DNA of 64,000 bases from Massilia phyllostachyos (GTDB taxonomy: Bacteria > Pseudomonadota > Gammaproteobacteria > Burkholderiales > Burkholderiaceae_D): assembly GCF_021044825.1 (NCBI RefSeq), contig NZ_JAJNOC010000004.1, positions 310,001-374,000 on the forward strand. Reading direction: 5' to 3'. The position numbers and the translations under genes are program-made. The notes under the pieces were generated by a model, which did no database searches, was not told the origin of the DNA, and was given only the letters and a program-made list of their open reading frames with translations. Positions 1 to 9,049 of the stretch are shown piece after piece (positions within the stretch are counted from its first letter, which is position 1; every line of letters starts with the position of its first letter).

Positions 1-1
1 C

Positions 2-61
2 ATCACAGCGACGTACCAAGGTGGCCCCTTCGTCCTGGCCGGCCCGATCTACAAGGACTGA
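2..61 (+). CDS. 3' end of an unidentified gene (partial, cut by window edge)
   Basis: The window opens inside an open frame whose last 19 residues end GPFVLAGPIYKD before a TGA at 59-61. Too little is visible to name the product. A repeat and a strong bidirectional terminator follow at once, so this is the real 3' end of a plus-strand transcript converging on the receptor gene. The neighbouring carbohydrate genes make a polysaccharide-related enzyme possible, but that is only context. Confidence 0.5.
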   Translation: MTATYQGGPFVLAGPIYKD

Positions 62-63
62 TC

Positions 64-92
64 CTAGGGTGGGCAGGACCGCCCACCCTACA
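64..92. repeat. TAGGGTGG/CCACCCTA inverted repeat, short copy
   Basis: TAGGGTGGGC (65-74) and GCCCACCCTA (81-90) form a perfect 10-bp inverted repeat around a 6-base loop. The same arm sequence flanks two longer elements at 49080-49186 and 52535-52657, so this is a dispersed family. It lies directly after a stop codon and before a terminator. Confidence 0.75.
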
Positions 93-96
93 AAAA

Positions 97-132
97 CGCG
101 GCGCATCCTTTAACGGATGCGCCGCGTTTTTT
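97..132. terminator. Bidirectional rho-independent terminator
   Basis: A perfect 12-bp stem (97-108 with 115-126, arms CGCGGCGCATCC / GGATGCGCCGCG) is preceded by five A and followed by six T. It can therefore stop transcription from both sides: the partial plus-strand gene and the minus-strand TonB receptor gene. Confidence 0.9.
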
Positions 133-169
133 ATTGAGGGGCGGTGTCGCCACTGCCCCGATCAGGTAC

Positions 170-2698
170 TTAGAACTTCACATCCAGCTTCACGCTGTAG
201 TAGCGGAACACATCGCGCGGCGGCACCCAGCTGTCCACCGTGATCGCGGGCGAGGTCGAGGTGGGGCCGGCGCGGAAGCTCGGGCCGCTCGCGTTCGCGT
301 TCGGGATGTAGAACTTGTCGAACAGGTTCTTCACCTGGAAGCTCAGGCGCCAGCGGTCCTTGTTCTCCCGCAGCCCGAAGCCCAGGTCGGCGATGGTGTA
401 GGCGTCGTTGACGGCGCGCGGGTCGTTGCTGATCGCGGTCTGGTAGTCGCTCTGGTAACGGATATTACCGTTGATGAAGGCGCGGAACGGCTGGTTGTCG
501 AAGCGCAGGTCATAGTTGCTGCCGATGTTGACCTTGACCTTCGGCGTGCCCGGGAAGATCCCGCCGCTCAGGTCCTGGATGCCGGTGGTGGCGCCTTCGC
601 GGATCGCGAAGCAGGCGCGGTTCCAGCCCGCCAGCGAGCCGTTCTCGCCCTTGCCGGTGGTGCCGATCGCCGGATTCGTGTTGTCCTGGTAGCAGACCCC
701 GTTCTTCCAGTCGTTGATGGTCGGGCGGGTGTAGGCCAGCGCCGCGTTCACCGACCAGCCGGTGGCGATCAGCATGTTGGCGTCGATCTCGAAGCCCTTG
801 GTGCCGATCTCCGGGATCGAATTCAGCTGGGTGTAGATGGTCGGGTCGTTCGGCAGCACGAACGAGGTGTTCTGCTGGTAGTTCTTGAAATCGGTCTTGT
901 AGATCGTGGCCGCGACCGACATGCGGTTGTTGAACAGATTCGCCTTGGCGCCGATCTCGTAGGTGCGGCTGGTCTCCGGATCGACCGGGAAGGCGGCCGA
1001 GGCGCGCAGGCCGCTTGTCACGTCGTAGGCCTTGCCCTTGTGGCCGGTCGCGGTCATCGCGTACACCATGACTTCCGGCGTGATCTGCTTCTGGATACTC
1101 AGCTTGCCGGTGGTGGCCCAGTCCTCGTTGCCGCTGCTCGAGAACACGTCCACGCCCACCGGGCCCGGCACGAAGGTCGAGCGGTCCAGCTGGTCGGTGT
1201 AGAAGTTGCGCTCGTAGTTGAAGCCCGATTCTTCCAGGTTGCGGCGCAGGCCGGCCACCAGGGTCCAGGTCGGGGCGAAGTCCCAGCTCGCCTGGCCGAA
1301 CACCGCCTTGTTCACGTTGTAGATGTCGGTGTAGTAGTTGGTCGGGCTCGAGGGCGAGTTCGACGCGCAGCGGGTCGGCGCCACGCAGAAGCCGCGGATG
1401 AAGTGGCGTTCGATCTCGTTACGCGCCCACCAGAGGCCGGCCACGTAGCGCAGGCTGCTGTTGTCCGGCGAGACCAGGCGGATTTCCTGGGTCTTGGACG
1501 TGATGTCGTAGGTGCCGAACTGGTTATTGCCGACCGTGAGGGCGGTCTGGCCCGGGCGCGCGATGGTCGGCACGTCGGTGAAGTCCTGGTCGCGCGAGTC
1601 GTTCGCCTTGTAGCGCTGGTAGGACGAGATCGACATCAGGGTCGCGTCGTTCGGCAGCGTGTACGAGAATTTCAGGCCGGTGCCGGTGGTGCGCGACGCA
1701 ATCCCGGTCGGGAAATCGCGGCGCACCAGGCGGTTGCGCGGGTTGGTGGGGTCGATCCCGGCCAGCACCTGCGAGGCGGGCAGGTTCGGGTTGCCGTTCA
1801 TGTAGGCGGTGCTGATGTCGACCGGCACGCGGGTCAGGTTGCCGGCGGCGGCCGAACCGGTGGTGCGGTAGAAGCCGTTCACCGCGGTCACGCCGCGCGT
1901 GTTTTCCTGCTCGTTATACTGCGGCATGAAGTCGATGTCGAGGTTCCGGATCGGGGTCCAGCTGAACTTCGCCATGAAGGTCTTGCCCGAGGAGCCATTC
2001 ACCTTCTTGCCGTCGGTGAGGTTGGTGAAGTTACCCGGCATGTCGCTCTTGTTCGCCGCGATGCGCATGGCGAAGGTGTCGGTGAAGCGTCCGCCCATCG
2101 AAGCGGCCAGGCGCCATTCGTGGTCGTTGGTGTAGTAGGCGCTGCCGCGGTAGGTGACCGGGCCGCTGATCGGCTTGGTCACGATATTGATCGCGCCGGC
2201 CACCGCCGACTTGCCGAACAGGGTGCTCTGCGGGCCTTTCAGCACCTCCACGCGGGCCACGTCGGCCAGGTCGCGGAAGGCCTGGAACTGCACCGCGATC
2301 GGGATGTCGTCCAGGATCACCGAGACGTCCGACTCCACCCCGATGCCGACCGAGACGGTGCCGATGCCGCGCATGAACAGCGCGTTGTTGGCGGCGGTGG
2401 TGCCCGATGCCTGCGTCAGGGAAGGGGTGAGGGCGATGACATCCTCGATCTCGCGCACGTTATTGCGCTGCAGTTCCTCTTCCGACAGCACCGAGATCGC
2501 CATCGGCACGCTCTCGAGCTTTTCCACCCGCTTGTTGGCGGTGACGACGACCGACTGCAGCTGGTTCGGGTTCGGCTGCGCTTCCTGGCCTTCCTGCGTG
2601 TTCTGGGCGTGGACCGGGAAGGCCCATTGTGCGACGGCCAGCGCGACCACGGCCGCCACCGGTTTCACCGCGAAGTAGGTGCTTTGGTTCTTGTCCAA
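170..2698 (-). CDS. TonB-dependent outer-membrane receptor
   Basis: An 842-residue outer-membrane transporter that uses TonB energy to import a ligand, by context probably an oligosaccharide. Residues 1-32 form a signal peptide ending HAQ. The plug domain covers about 60-175 and contains the GPQSTLFGKSAVAGAINIVTKP-type plug motif around 155-176. A long beta-barrel follows and ends in phenylalanine, as expected for BamA-assembled proteins. AAGGAGA sits just upstream of the ATG. The GH88 gene lies 80 bp upstream on the same strand, so the pair probably forms a carbohydrate utilisation unit. Substrate is inferred; receptors of this type also take up siderophores. Confidence 0.9.
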   Translation of the reverse strand: MDKNQSTYFAVKPVAAVVALAVAQWAFPVHAQNTQEGQEAQPNPNQLQSVVVTANKRVEKLESVPMAISVLSEEELQRNNVREIEDVIALTPSLTQASGTTAANNALFMRGIGTVSVGIGVESDVSVILDDIPIAVQFQAFRDLADVARVEVLKGPQSTLFGKSAVAGAINIVTKPISGPVTYRGSAYYTNDHEWRLAASMGGRFTDTFAMRIAANKSDMPGNFTNLTDGKKVNGSSGKTFMAKFSWTPIRNLDIDFMPQYNEQENTRGVTAVNGFYRTTGSAAAGNLTRVPVDISTAYMNGNPNLPASQVLAGIDPTNPRNRLVRRDFPTGIASRTTGTGLKFSYTLPNDATLMSISSYQRYKANDSRDQDFTDVPTIARPGQTALTVGNNQFGTYDITSKTQEIRLVSPDNSSLRYVAGLWWARNEIERHFIRGFCVAPTRCASNSPSSPTNYYTDIYNVNKAVFGQASWDFAPTWTLVAGLRRNLEESGFNYERNFYTDQLDRSTFVPGPVGVDVFSSSGNEDWATTGKLSIQKQITPEVMVYAMTATGHKGKAYDVTSGLRASAAFPVDPETSRTYEIGAKANLFNNRMSVAATIYKTDFKNYQQNTSFVLPNDPTIYTQLNSIPEIGTKGFEIDANMLIATGWSVNAALAYTRPTINDWKNGVCYQDNTNPAIGTTGKGENGSLAGWNRACFAIREGATTGIQDLSGGIFPGTPKVKVNIGSNYDLRFDNQPFRAFINGNIRYQSDYQTAISNDPRAVNDAYTIADLGFGLRENKDRWRLSFQVKNLFDKFYIPNANASGPSFRAGPTSTSPAITVDSWVPPRDVFRYYSVKLDVKF

Positions 2699-2778
2699 CG
2701 TTGTCTCCTTATTTCATGAAAATGTGCCAGGCCCGGGTGACGATCCATGCGGCGATCGATCCCGGCGCTCCGGATGCG

Positions 2779-3996
2779 TCAGTGTGTTGCGCTGGCCTTC
2801 AGGCGCAGCAATGCTTCGAGAAAGTAGTAGTCCGCGTAGTTGAGCGGCACGTCGATTTCCTTGCCGGCCGGTTTGTGGCCTGTCGCGTGCTTGAGCAGGA
2901 AGCCGCCGTTCTCGCCTGGCGCCGCCAGGTAGGCCGGGGAGGCGAGGCTGCGCAGCTGGGCGATGGCGAAGTCGCGGTATTTCTGGGCGGTGGCCTTGTC
3001 GGAGAAGCCGGCGAGTTCCAGCAGGGCCGATGCCGTGATCGCGGCGGCCGAGCTGTCGCGCGGGGCGTTCGGGATGGTGGCGTCGTCGAAGTCCCAGTAC
3101 GGCACCTTGTCGGCGGGGAGGCGCGGGTGGTTCATGAAGAAGGCGGCGATCCTGTGCGCCTGCTCCAGGAACTCGGGCTTTTTCGTTTCGCGGTACATCA
3201 TGGTGTAGCCGTACAGGCCCCAGGCCTGGCCGCGCGCCCAGCTCGACGTGTCCGCATTGCCCTGCACCGTGACCTTGCCGCGGATGCTGCCCGTCTGCGG
3301 GTCGTAGTCGACCAGGTGCACGCTGGAGCCGTCGGGGCGGAAGTGGTTCTTCAACGTGGTGTCGGCGTGGGTGACGGCGACCTCGCGGTAGTACGGCTCC
3401 TTCGCTTCGCGGGCGGACCAGGTCAAGAGCTCCAGGTTCATCATGTTGTCGATGATGACCGGGAAGGCCCAGTTGGAGTTCTTCCACAGGTCCCAGGACT
3501 GGATGCTGCCGACCTTCGGGTTGTAGCGCGTGACCAGGGTGGTGGCGCCGGCCAGCAGGGCGTCGCGGTAGCTCGGGTCTTTCGTCAGGCGGTAGCCGTT
3601 GCCGTAGCTGGCGCCGAGCATGAAGCCGAGGTCGTGCTGGGACTTGTCGAACTTGGCCGGGGCCATGCGCGCGGTGTAGTCCTGGGCGGCGGCGCGCCAT
3701 TGCTTGTCGCCGGTGGCTTCGAACAGATACCACAGGGAGCCGGGGAAGAAGCCCGAGGTCCAGTCCTTGACGCCGACCTGCTTCACGTCGCCGTTTTCGA
3801 CGGTGCGGGGGAAGCCTTCCTTGTTCTGCACCTTGGGCAGCAGGGTGGCGTACTGCTTTGCCGCGGCGTCGATGCCACGCTTGACCAGGGCGGCGTTCGA
3901 TTCGGCGGCGGCTTGGGCGAATTCGGGTGCAAGCGTTGGTACAGCCGCCAGCAGGGCGATGCCTGCCAGCAGGGTGCGCGAGTTATTTCGCGTCAT
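2779..3996 (-). CDS. GH88 unsaturated glucuronyl hydrolase
   Basis: A 405-residue glycoside hydrolase of family 88, which removes unsaturated uronic acids from oligosaccharides released by polysaccharide lyases. The N-terminus (about 1-30) is a signal peptide ending AQA, so the enzyme is exported, probably to the periplasm. Two aspartates in the family motifs are present: D122 in HDLGF and D183 in IIDNMMNLEL; their spacing of 61 matches the catalytic pair of the Bacillus GL1 enzyme. The start at 3996 is preferred to upstream codons because CAGGAGACA precedes it. It shares strand and orientation with the TonB receptor downstream. GH105 is the nearest alternative family. Confidence 0.88.
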   Translation of the reverse strand: MTRNNSRTLLAGIALLAAVPTLAPEFAQAAAESNAALVKRGIDAAAKQYATLLPKVQNKEGFPRTVENGDVKQVGVKDWTSGFFPGSLWYLFEATGDKQWRAAAQDYTARMAPAKFDKSQHDLGFMLGASYGNGYRLTKDPSYRDALLAGATTLVTRYNPKVGSIQSWDLWKNSNWAFPVIIDNMMNLELLTWSAREAKEPYYREVAVTHADTTLKNHFRPDGSSVHLVDYDPQTGSIRGKVTVQGNADTSSWARGQAWGLYGYTMMYRETKKPEFLEQAHRIAAFFMNHPRLPADKVPYWDFDDATIPNAPRDSSAAAITASALLELAGFSDKATAQKYRDFAIAQLRSLASPAYLAAPGENGGFLLKHATGHKPAGKEIDVPLNYADYYFLEALLRLKASATH

Positions 3997-4321
3997 CGGG
4001 TGTCTCCTGTTTGTTCTTCTGCTTGCCCAAATCGTAATCACATCATTTGGCGAAGTCAACAGAATTAGGAAAACGCTTAACTAGATGTTTTTTGGGGAAG
4101 CTTGACTGTTAAATCGCTATCACGTTCCCTACCTTTTTACAGGGTGAAGAGAAAACGTTTTGCATGACTCTTCCACTCTGGCGAGGAGGTCGCGGGCGAA
4201 ATGGGAAAAGATCGTGCAGAGAAATTTTCCACGAAATCTGGAAACGTTGCCATTTCGCCACAGTGATGCGCGGCCAAGGTAGGAACTCTTGCCTAAGGAA
4301 GAGGGAGTCGGCTCTGCGCAG
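3997..4321. promoter_or_regulatory. Upstream region of GH88/TonB genes with LacI-type palindromes
   Basis: This 325-bp non-coding stretch lies before the minus-strand GH88 gene. It contains a perfect AAAACGTTTT palindrome at 4152-4161 and a near palindrome TGGAAACGTTGCCA at 4239-4252, both centred on CG as in LacI/GalR-family operators. A related half site GAAAACGC occurs near 4069. No regulator gene is in the window, so control by a LacI-type repressor is inferred. Confidence 0.45.
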
Positions 4322-5734
4322 CTAGGCGCGTCCGCTGCTCTCCATGACGCCGTCGATGATCGAGAAGACCCGCTCGAAGCGAGGGAAGATGGCCTTCAGA
4401 TCGGCGCGCGCATCCGGATCGGTCAGTAGTGCGATCTGCTGCGCCTTTGGCGCGACGTAGATGCCGGCCGAGCGCCATCCCCAGGCGTCCAGTTCATCCG
4501 CCAGAACGTCACGCATGCCTGCGACGGCTTCCGGCTGGAGCGCCAGGCACGCGATCGTGTCGATCCAGGCCCAGGGATCCTGCCGGGCGAGCCTGAGCAT
4601 CAGGCGATAGTCTCGATGCGATTGTGCCAGCGCGACCGCATCCGCAGCCGTGACATAGGCATTGAAATCGCGGATCAGCGTGAGCGCCAGCTTGCGCACG
4701 CGCGCAACCGGGTCGCGCAGCGCCAGTACCGCAATGTCATCCTTGCGCGCGGGATCGAGGCGGACCCACCCCATCAGCGCCGCCATCCGGATGCGCGGCG
4801 CCGGGCTGGCGGCATGGCGCTCCATCCAGGCCGCATGGCCTGCCTTTCCGCCGGCAGCGAGCGCCAGCAGGCAGATGCGCACTTCGTCGGCGCCGGCTTG
4901 CGGGCTGCGCAAGCGTTCGACGTAGAACGCGTCCGGATCGTCGCCATGCCCCTTCAGATAATGCGCTGCAAGCGCGCGCACCGAGGACTGCGGATCGAGG
5001 AGGCAGGAGCGCGCTAGCGCCGCATGGTCGCAGGAAGCCAGCGCCAGCAGCCCGCGCAGCGCGAGAGTGCGCACCGCGCCGAAGGGTGAGGCGAGCGCCG
5101 CCAGGTAAAGGGCATGCTGCTCTTCCTCCGGCAGGCCGGCGACCATCGCGGCCGCATCGATGGCGATGCGGATGTCCTTGCTGTGCAGGGCGTCCTCGAT
5201 GATCGCAGCCGGCGGGACCAGCCGGTGCTGGCGTGCGATGCGAAAGCAGGCGCGCGCGAGCCGGATTTCCTGGCTGCGGATGCCGTCGACGATGGCTTGC
5301 GGACCGGTTGCGGCGAGCAGCGTGTCTTCGAATCGTCCGAGCCACTCGCTGTGGTCGTCGCGCTGCGCATGCAGGAGCCGGTCGATCGCCGGCAACTGGG
5401 CCAGCAGGGCCGTTGCAGGCATCGTCGGGACGAGCGTCAGCAGTCCGTTCTTGGCCGCGCGGCGAACTTGCGGCACCCAGTCGTTCAGGCGGGCCGCGAT
5501 GGCGGGGAGCAGCTCGGGCGCGCCCCATTCGACGGCGCGCGCGATCGCCGCCTCGCGCAGGTAGCCGTCGTAGTCGTCGATTCGGGCGGCCAGGTCGGGG
5601 ACCGACGTGCATTGGCGGATCGCGGCTACTTCACGAGTTCGCCAGTTCCGATACGGATCGGTCCCGCGTGCAGGAGGGGCCTCCTTGCCGAGCGCCGGAC
5701 TCAAGCCGAACAGGGACCTGATGATGTTGACCAT
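4322..5734 (-). CDS. HEAT-repeat protein of unknown function
   Basis: About 470 residues. Most of the chain is a run of helical pairs in the HEAT style, for example WVPQVRRAAKNGL, SSVRALAAHYLKG and PVARVRKLALTLI, which usually build protein-protein scaffolds. There is no signal peptide, membrane segment or catalytic motif. ATG at 5734 is chosen; a TTG at 5752 overlaps the stop codon of the membrane-protein gene upstream and would give six more residues, so the two genes are probably translationally coupled. Function unknown. Confidence 0.75.
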   Translation of the reverse strand: MVNIIRSLFGLSPALGKEAPPARGTDPYRNWRTREVAAIRQCTSVPDLAARIDDYDGYLREAAIARAVEWGAPELLPAIAARLNDWVPQVRRAAKNGLLTLVPTMPATALLAQLPAIDRLLHAQRDDHSEWLGRFEDTLLAATGPQAIVDGIRSQEIRLARACFRIARQHRLVPPAAIIEDALHSKDIRIAIDAAAMVAGLPEEEQHALYLAALASPFGAVRTLALRGLLALASCDHAALARSCLLDPQSSVRALAAHYLKGHGDDPDAFYVERLRSPQAGADEVRICLLALAAGGKAGHAAWMERHAASPAPRIRMAALMGWVRLDPARKDDIAVLALRDPVARVRKLALTLIRDFNAYVTAADAVALAQSHRDYRLMLRLARQDPWAWIDTIACLALQPEAVAGMRDVLADELDAWGWRSAGIYVAPKAQQIALLTDPDARADLKAIFPRFERVFSIIDGVMESSGRA

Positions 5735-5748
5735 GGGGCGATGTCTCG

Positions 5749-6378
5749 TCAATCCGCGGACAGCGAACGGCGCGCAAGTCCGATCGCCGATTCCGTCGTG
5801 GCGGCGATGGCGTTCAGTTGCTCGTTCTTCTGCGTCCAGAAGTGTTTGAACCTGCTGTCGCCTTGGAATGGGCCATTGCCGACCAGCTGCTCGCTCGCGG
5901 ATTCGACCGACACGAGTAGCGCATGCATGTCGATGACCGGCTTGATCAGCTCGGCGAACAGCGGTTCGGCAGCGAGGGTGCGGGTCATGATCTGCGCGGC
6001 CTGGAGCCGCGACTTTTCATGGAACACGTATCCCGCGCCGCCGTCGGGCCAGGCTTCCTGCGCGCGTTCGGTATCCTTGATGGCGTCGATCGCTTCGCGG
6101 ATCACGGATTCGGCAAAGCTGGCGATCCGATAATCGTTCCTCGCATCGCGCGCCTGCTCCATTTGCTGCTGGTGACGGATCTGGTGCTGGACCAGCGCCA
6201 GCGAAATCCAGATGGCGGACATCGAACCGACAGCCTGGACCCAGGTCGCCCATTGGTCCGGGCTGAAGCGCTGCTTGATGCCGGTGAAGACCAGCACGCC
6301 GATCGAGAAGCCGGCAATCCCGAAAGCCATCAGGATAGGGTCGGCAAGAAGCTGCTTGAAGGTTTTCTGATTAACCAT
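5749..6378 (-). CDS. Small membrane protein of unknown function
   Basis: A 209-residue protein with two hydrophobic segments near the N-terminus (about 14-32 and 45-65), followed by a soluble, mostly helical domain with a charged stretch HQQQMEQARDARNDYR that may be coiled coil. No family recognised. Its stop codon touches the possible TTG start of the HEAT-repeat gene downstream, so they are probably one operon and may act together at the inner membrane. A run of ten C at 6593-6602 lies in the intergenic gap upstream. Confidence 0.7.
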   Translation of the reverse strand: MVNQKTFKQLLADPILMAFGIAGFSIGVLVFTGIKQRFSPDQWATWVQAVGSMSAIWISLALVQHQIRHQQQMEQARDARNDYRIASFAESVIREAIDAIKDTERAQEAWPDGGAGYVFHEKSRLQAAQIMTRTLAAEPLFAELIKPVIDMHALLVSVESASEQLVGNGPFQGDSRFKHFWTQKNEQLNAIAATTESAIGLARRSLSAD

Positions 6379-6616
6379 GAGGCAATGTTAGCACCCAAGA
6401 GATGGCCAAGGGAATCGCCACTACTGCTCGTTCTTCCCATTCAAATAGTTTGGTGCATCATCATGAAAACGTATGAACGTGAGCATGCTGCGCGTGAAGG
6501 AATCGCTGAACGCTGGACAGCGATAAAGTTAGGCGCGGAAAGTTGGGTTATGAGGAAATGTTAGTGACGCCGAGCGATTGATCGGTCTCGCACCCCCCCC
6601 CCGACCTGCCGCTCCG

Positions 6617-7318
6617 TTAGCCGCCATGCGGCAGGCCGAGGTTCTGATTCGCCGGCACAGCCACGTCGATCAGCTTCGGCTTCGGCAAATTGAGTTCACC
6701 CATGATTTGGACAAAGTCGGCGCGGCTGCGGTTGGCCAGCCGTGTGTTATGACGCTTTTCCCAGCCGATCGTCGACACCGCTTGCCCCTTGTAGTCGTGG
6801 CCCGGCCACATCAGGGTGTCGTCCGGCAGCGTGAACAGCTTGTCGTTGACGCTGTCGAACAGGGCATCCGCACTGCCGCTCTGGAAGTCGGTGCGCCCGC
6901 AGCCATCAATCAGCAGCGTATCGCCTGTGAAGACGTTGCCGCGCCAGACATAGCTCATGCTGCCGGCAGTGTGGCCTGGCGTATGGAGGACACGGATTTC
7001 TTCGCCAGTCCCGAAGGAGATCAATTCGCCGTCGTTCAACTGCTTCTGGGCGGGGGCGATACCGCAACCGCTCGGAACGGCGGCGACCGCGCCGGTCAGC
7101 TCGCACAGCCTGCCGGCCGAGGTGACATGATCGGCATGGGCGTGGGTCTCGAGCACGTAGCGCAGCTTCAGGCCCAGGCGCTGGAGATGCTGGAGGTCGC
7201 GTTCCCAGTGCCGCTCTACCGGGTCGATAATGACCGCTTCCTTTTCACCTGGCGCAGCCAGGATGTAGGTGAAGGTGGACGATTCCGTATCGAACAGCTG
7301 GATCGGGTTCATGTTCAT
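6617..7318 (-). CDS. ETHE1-like persulfide dioxygenase (MBL fold)
   Basis: A 233-residue metallo-beta-lactamase-fold protein. It carries the metal-binding motif THAHADH, a later HTPGHTAGS histidine, GDTLLIDGCGRTDFQ and WPGHDY, the pattern of ETHE1 sulfur dioxygenases that oxidise glutathione persulfide to sulfite. The start at 7318 is set by GGAG seven bases upstream; longer reading frames lack family sequence. It is the last gene of the BigR-type operon, whose TauE/SafE exporter would remove the sulfite formed. In Xylella and Agrobacterium the corresponding Blh protein carries a fused DUF442 domain; here that domain is a separate, divergent gene. Confidence 0.9.
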   Translation of the reverse strand: MNMNPIQLFDTESSTFTYILAAPGEKEAVIIDPVERHWERDLQHLQRLGLKLRYVLETHAHADHVTSAGRLCELTGAVAAVPSGCGIAPAQKQLNDGELISFGTGEEIRVLHTPGHTAGSMSYVWRGNVFTGDTLLIDGCGRTDFQSGSADALFDSVNDKLFTLPDDTLMWPGHDYKGQAVSTIGWEKRHNTRLANRSRADFVQIMGELNLPKPKLIDVAVPANQNLGLPHGG

Positions 7319-7349
7319 GTCGTTCTCCAAAAAATACCAGGTAATGCAA

Positions 7350-8153
7350 TCAAGAGAGCAGGGCCTTCGCGACCATGCCAAGCGCCACCATGGCCGACAC
7401 CGCAGCGAATGCTTTTTGCAGAGCCGGGCCTGCGATCCTGGCCGCAAGCGAGCGGCCGCCAAGCATTCCAGCGAGGGCCCCGCCGGCGAACGGAGTTGCA
7501 GTCAACCAGTCGACGCCTCCCTGCGCCGCCGAGGTGGCCACTCCCGCGGCCGAAATGATGGCGATGACGGCCAGAGACGTGGCGACCGCCGACTTCATCG
7601 TCAGGTCGGTGTAGCGCTGCAGGGCCGGCACCATCACGAAGCCGCCGCCAACGCCGAGCAAGCCGGAGAGGAAGCCGGCAAGCGCGCCTGCCAAACCGAG
7701 CGCGTGCATGCATGGGCGGGTCCAGACGAAGCGGCCGGTGTCCTCTCCGAGCACGCATACGGGCTTGTTCATTCCCCGCGCCGCCCTGCGCCCGGCAGCC
7801 TGGCGCCAGGTACGAAACGCCACGTATAGCAGTGTCAGGGCGAACATCACGCCCAGCCACCGTCCATCGGCCTGGCGCGCCGCCCACAGTCCGGCCGGCG
7901 ACAGCAACATGCCGGCCGCGGCAATCAGCAAGGCCGCGCGGTAGCGCACCATCCCATCCCGAAGTCCCAGCATGGCGCCGAGGGCTGCCGCCATTCCGAC
8001 CGCCAGCAGGCCGATCGGACCGGCCTCGGCGACGCTCATCCCGGCGCCGAATACCAGCAGGGGGACAGCCAGGATGCCGCCGCCGGCGCCGGTCAGCGCC
8101 AGGATCAGCCCGACGACAAGGCCGAGCACGGCGGCCAGCGGCGGCAGGTCCAT
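7350..8153 (-). CDS. TauE/SafE-family sulfite/anion exporter
   Basis: A 267-residue integral membrane protein with about eight hydrophobic segments in two homologous halves, each starting with a glycine-rich motif: LTGAGGGILAVPLLVFG near residue 20 and GLLGVGGGFVMVPALQ in the second half. These are the family signatures. In this operon it would export sulfite made by the persulfide dioxygenase encoded 32 bp downstream. The gene starts 3 bp after the YeeE-type gene ends, so the operon is tightly packed. Confidence 0.88.
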   Translation of the reverse strand: MDLPPLAAVLGLVVGLILALTGAGGGILAVPLLVFGAGMSVAEAGPIGLLAVGMAAALGAMLGLRDGMVRYRAALLIAAAGMLLSPAGLWAARQADGRWLGVMFALTLLYVAFRTWRQAAGRRAARGMNKPVCVLGEDTGRFVWTRPCMHALGLAGALAGFLSGLLGVGGGFVMVPALQRYTDLTMKSAVATSLAVIAIISAAGVATSAAQGGVDWLTATPFAGGALAGMLGGRSLAARIAGPALQKAFAAVSAMVALGMVAKALLS

Positions 8154-8156
8154 GGC

Positions 8157-8600
8157 TCAATCCTTCCCGGCAGCAGGGGAGTTGCTGCGCTTGAGCCGCT
8201 CGACCAGCTCGAACACGCCCATGCCTGCCACCATGGCCAGCGTGAAGATCCACGGCTGGGAGCCGCCGGTCGCCAGCGACGCCAGTGCCGGACCAGGGCA
8301 GTAGCCCGCCAGGCCCCAGCCGGCGCCGAAGGCCAGCGAGCCGAGTACCAGGCGACGGTCGATCCGGGTCGCGGTCGGCAGGCGCATCGGCTCCCCAAGC
8401 AGCGCGCGTTCGCGCTTGCCGGCGATGCGGAATCCGACCAGGCCGACGAGGATCGCGCCGCCCATGACGAAGGCGAGCGAGGGATCCCAGTTGCCGGCCA
8501 GGTCGAGGAAGCCGGTCACCTTCGCGGGATCGGTCATGCCCGACACGATCAGGCCGATGCCGAATACCAGTCCAGCGATCAACGCCATCAGGATGTTCAT
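8157..8600 (-). CDS. YeeE/YedE-family half permease (second subunit)
   Basis: A 147-residue membrane protein with four predicted helices. It has the C-terminal-half signatures of YeeE/YedE sulfur transporters: FGIGLIVSGMTDPAKV at the start and GAGWGLAGYCPGPAL with the conserved cysteine later. The start at 8600 is preferred because AAGGACATCGAC precedes it. It follows a complementary half permease by 17 bp; together they probably form one transporter for a reduced sulfur species, as in BigR operons. Confidence 0.87.
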   Translation of the reverse strand: MNILMALIAGLVFGIGLIVSGMTDPAKVTGFLDLAGNWDPSLAFVMGGAILVGLVGFRIAGKRERALLGEPMRLPTATRIDRRLVLGSLAFGAGWGLAGYCPGPALASLATGGSQPWIFTLAMVAGMGVFELVERLKRSNSPAAGKD

Positions 8601-8617
8601 GTCGATGTCCTTGTGTA

Positions 8618-9049
8618 TCAGGTGAAGAGGTGGCGCGTCGCGAAGACGGTGGCGAAGCCGGCCAGCATGAAGGCGGCGGTGGCGGCCAGCGAACGCGGCG
8701 ATTGCCGCGACAGTCCGCACACGCCATGCCCGCTGGTGCAGCCTGCGCCGTAACGGGTTCCCAGGCCGACCAGCAGTCCGGCGATGATCAAGGTCACGTT
8801 ATCGGCGGCGACCGTGACGGCGGGGAGCGTGGCGAACATCGCGTAGGCGAGGGGAGCGCCGACCAGGCCGAGCAAGAAGGCCAGGCGCCAGCCGATGTCG
8901 CCGCGCACGGGACGCAGCAGGCCGCCGAGAATCCCGCTGATGCCTGCGATCCGGCCGTTGAACAGCACGAATGCGGCTGCGGCGACGCCGATGATCATCC
9001 CGCCCACGAGTGAGGTCCAGGGCGTGAAGTGGTACCAGTCGATACTCAT
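8618..9049 (-). CDS. YeeE/YedE-family half permease (first subunit)
   Basis: A 143-residue membrane protein with about four helices and the family motif RYGAGCTSGHGVCGLSR-SPRS, whose cysteines are conserved in YeeE/YedE thiosulfate-type transporters. The ATG overlaps the TGA of the ArsR gene (ATGA), so it is translationally coupled to the repressor. The partner half is encoded directly downstream. The exact substrate cannot be read from sequence. Confidence 0.88.
   Translation of the reverse strand: MSIDWYHFTPWTSLVGGMIIGVAAAAFVLFNGRIAGISGILGGLLRPVRGDIGWRLAFLLGLVGAPLAYAMFATLPAVTVAADNVTLIIAGLLVGLGTRYGAGCTSGHGVCGLSRQSPRSLAATAAFMLAGFATVFATRHLFT

Noticed and set aside
134..2719. 861-codon open frame antisense to the TonB receptor
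   Set aside because: It is a high-GC shadow: arginine-, valine- and glycine-rich repeats, no domain, and the opposite strand encodes an evident TonB receptor with a signal peptide and ribosome site.
6593..6602. Run of ten C as a phase-variable tract
   Set aside because: It is in an intergenic gap between genes on the same strand, without a promoter or reading frame that it would switch.
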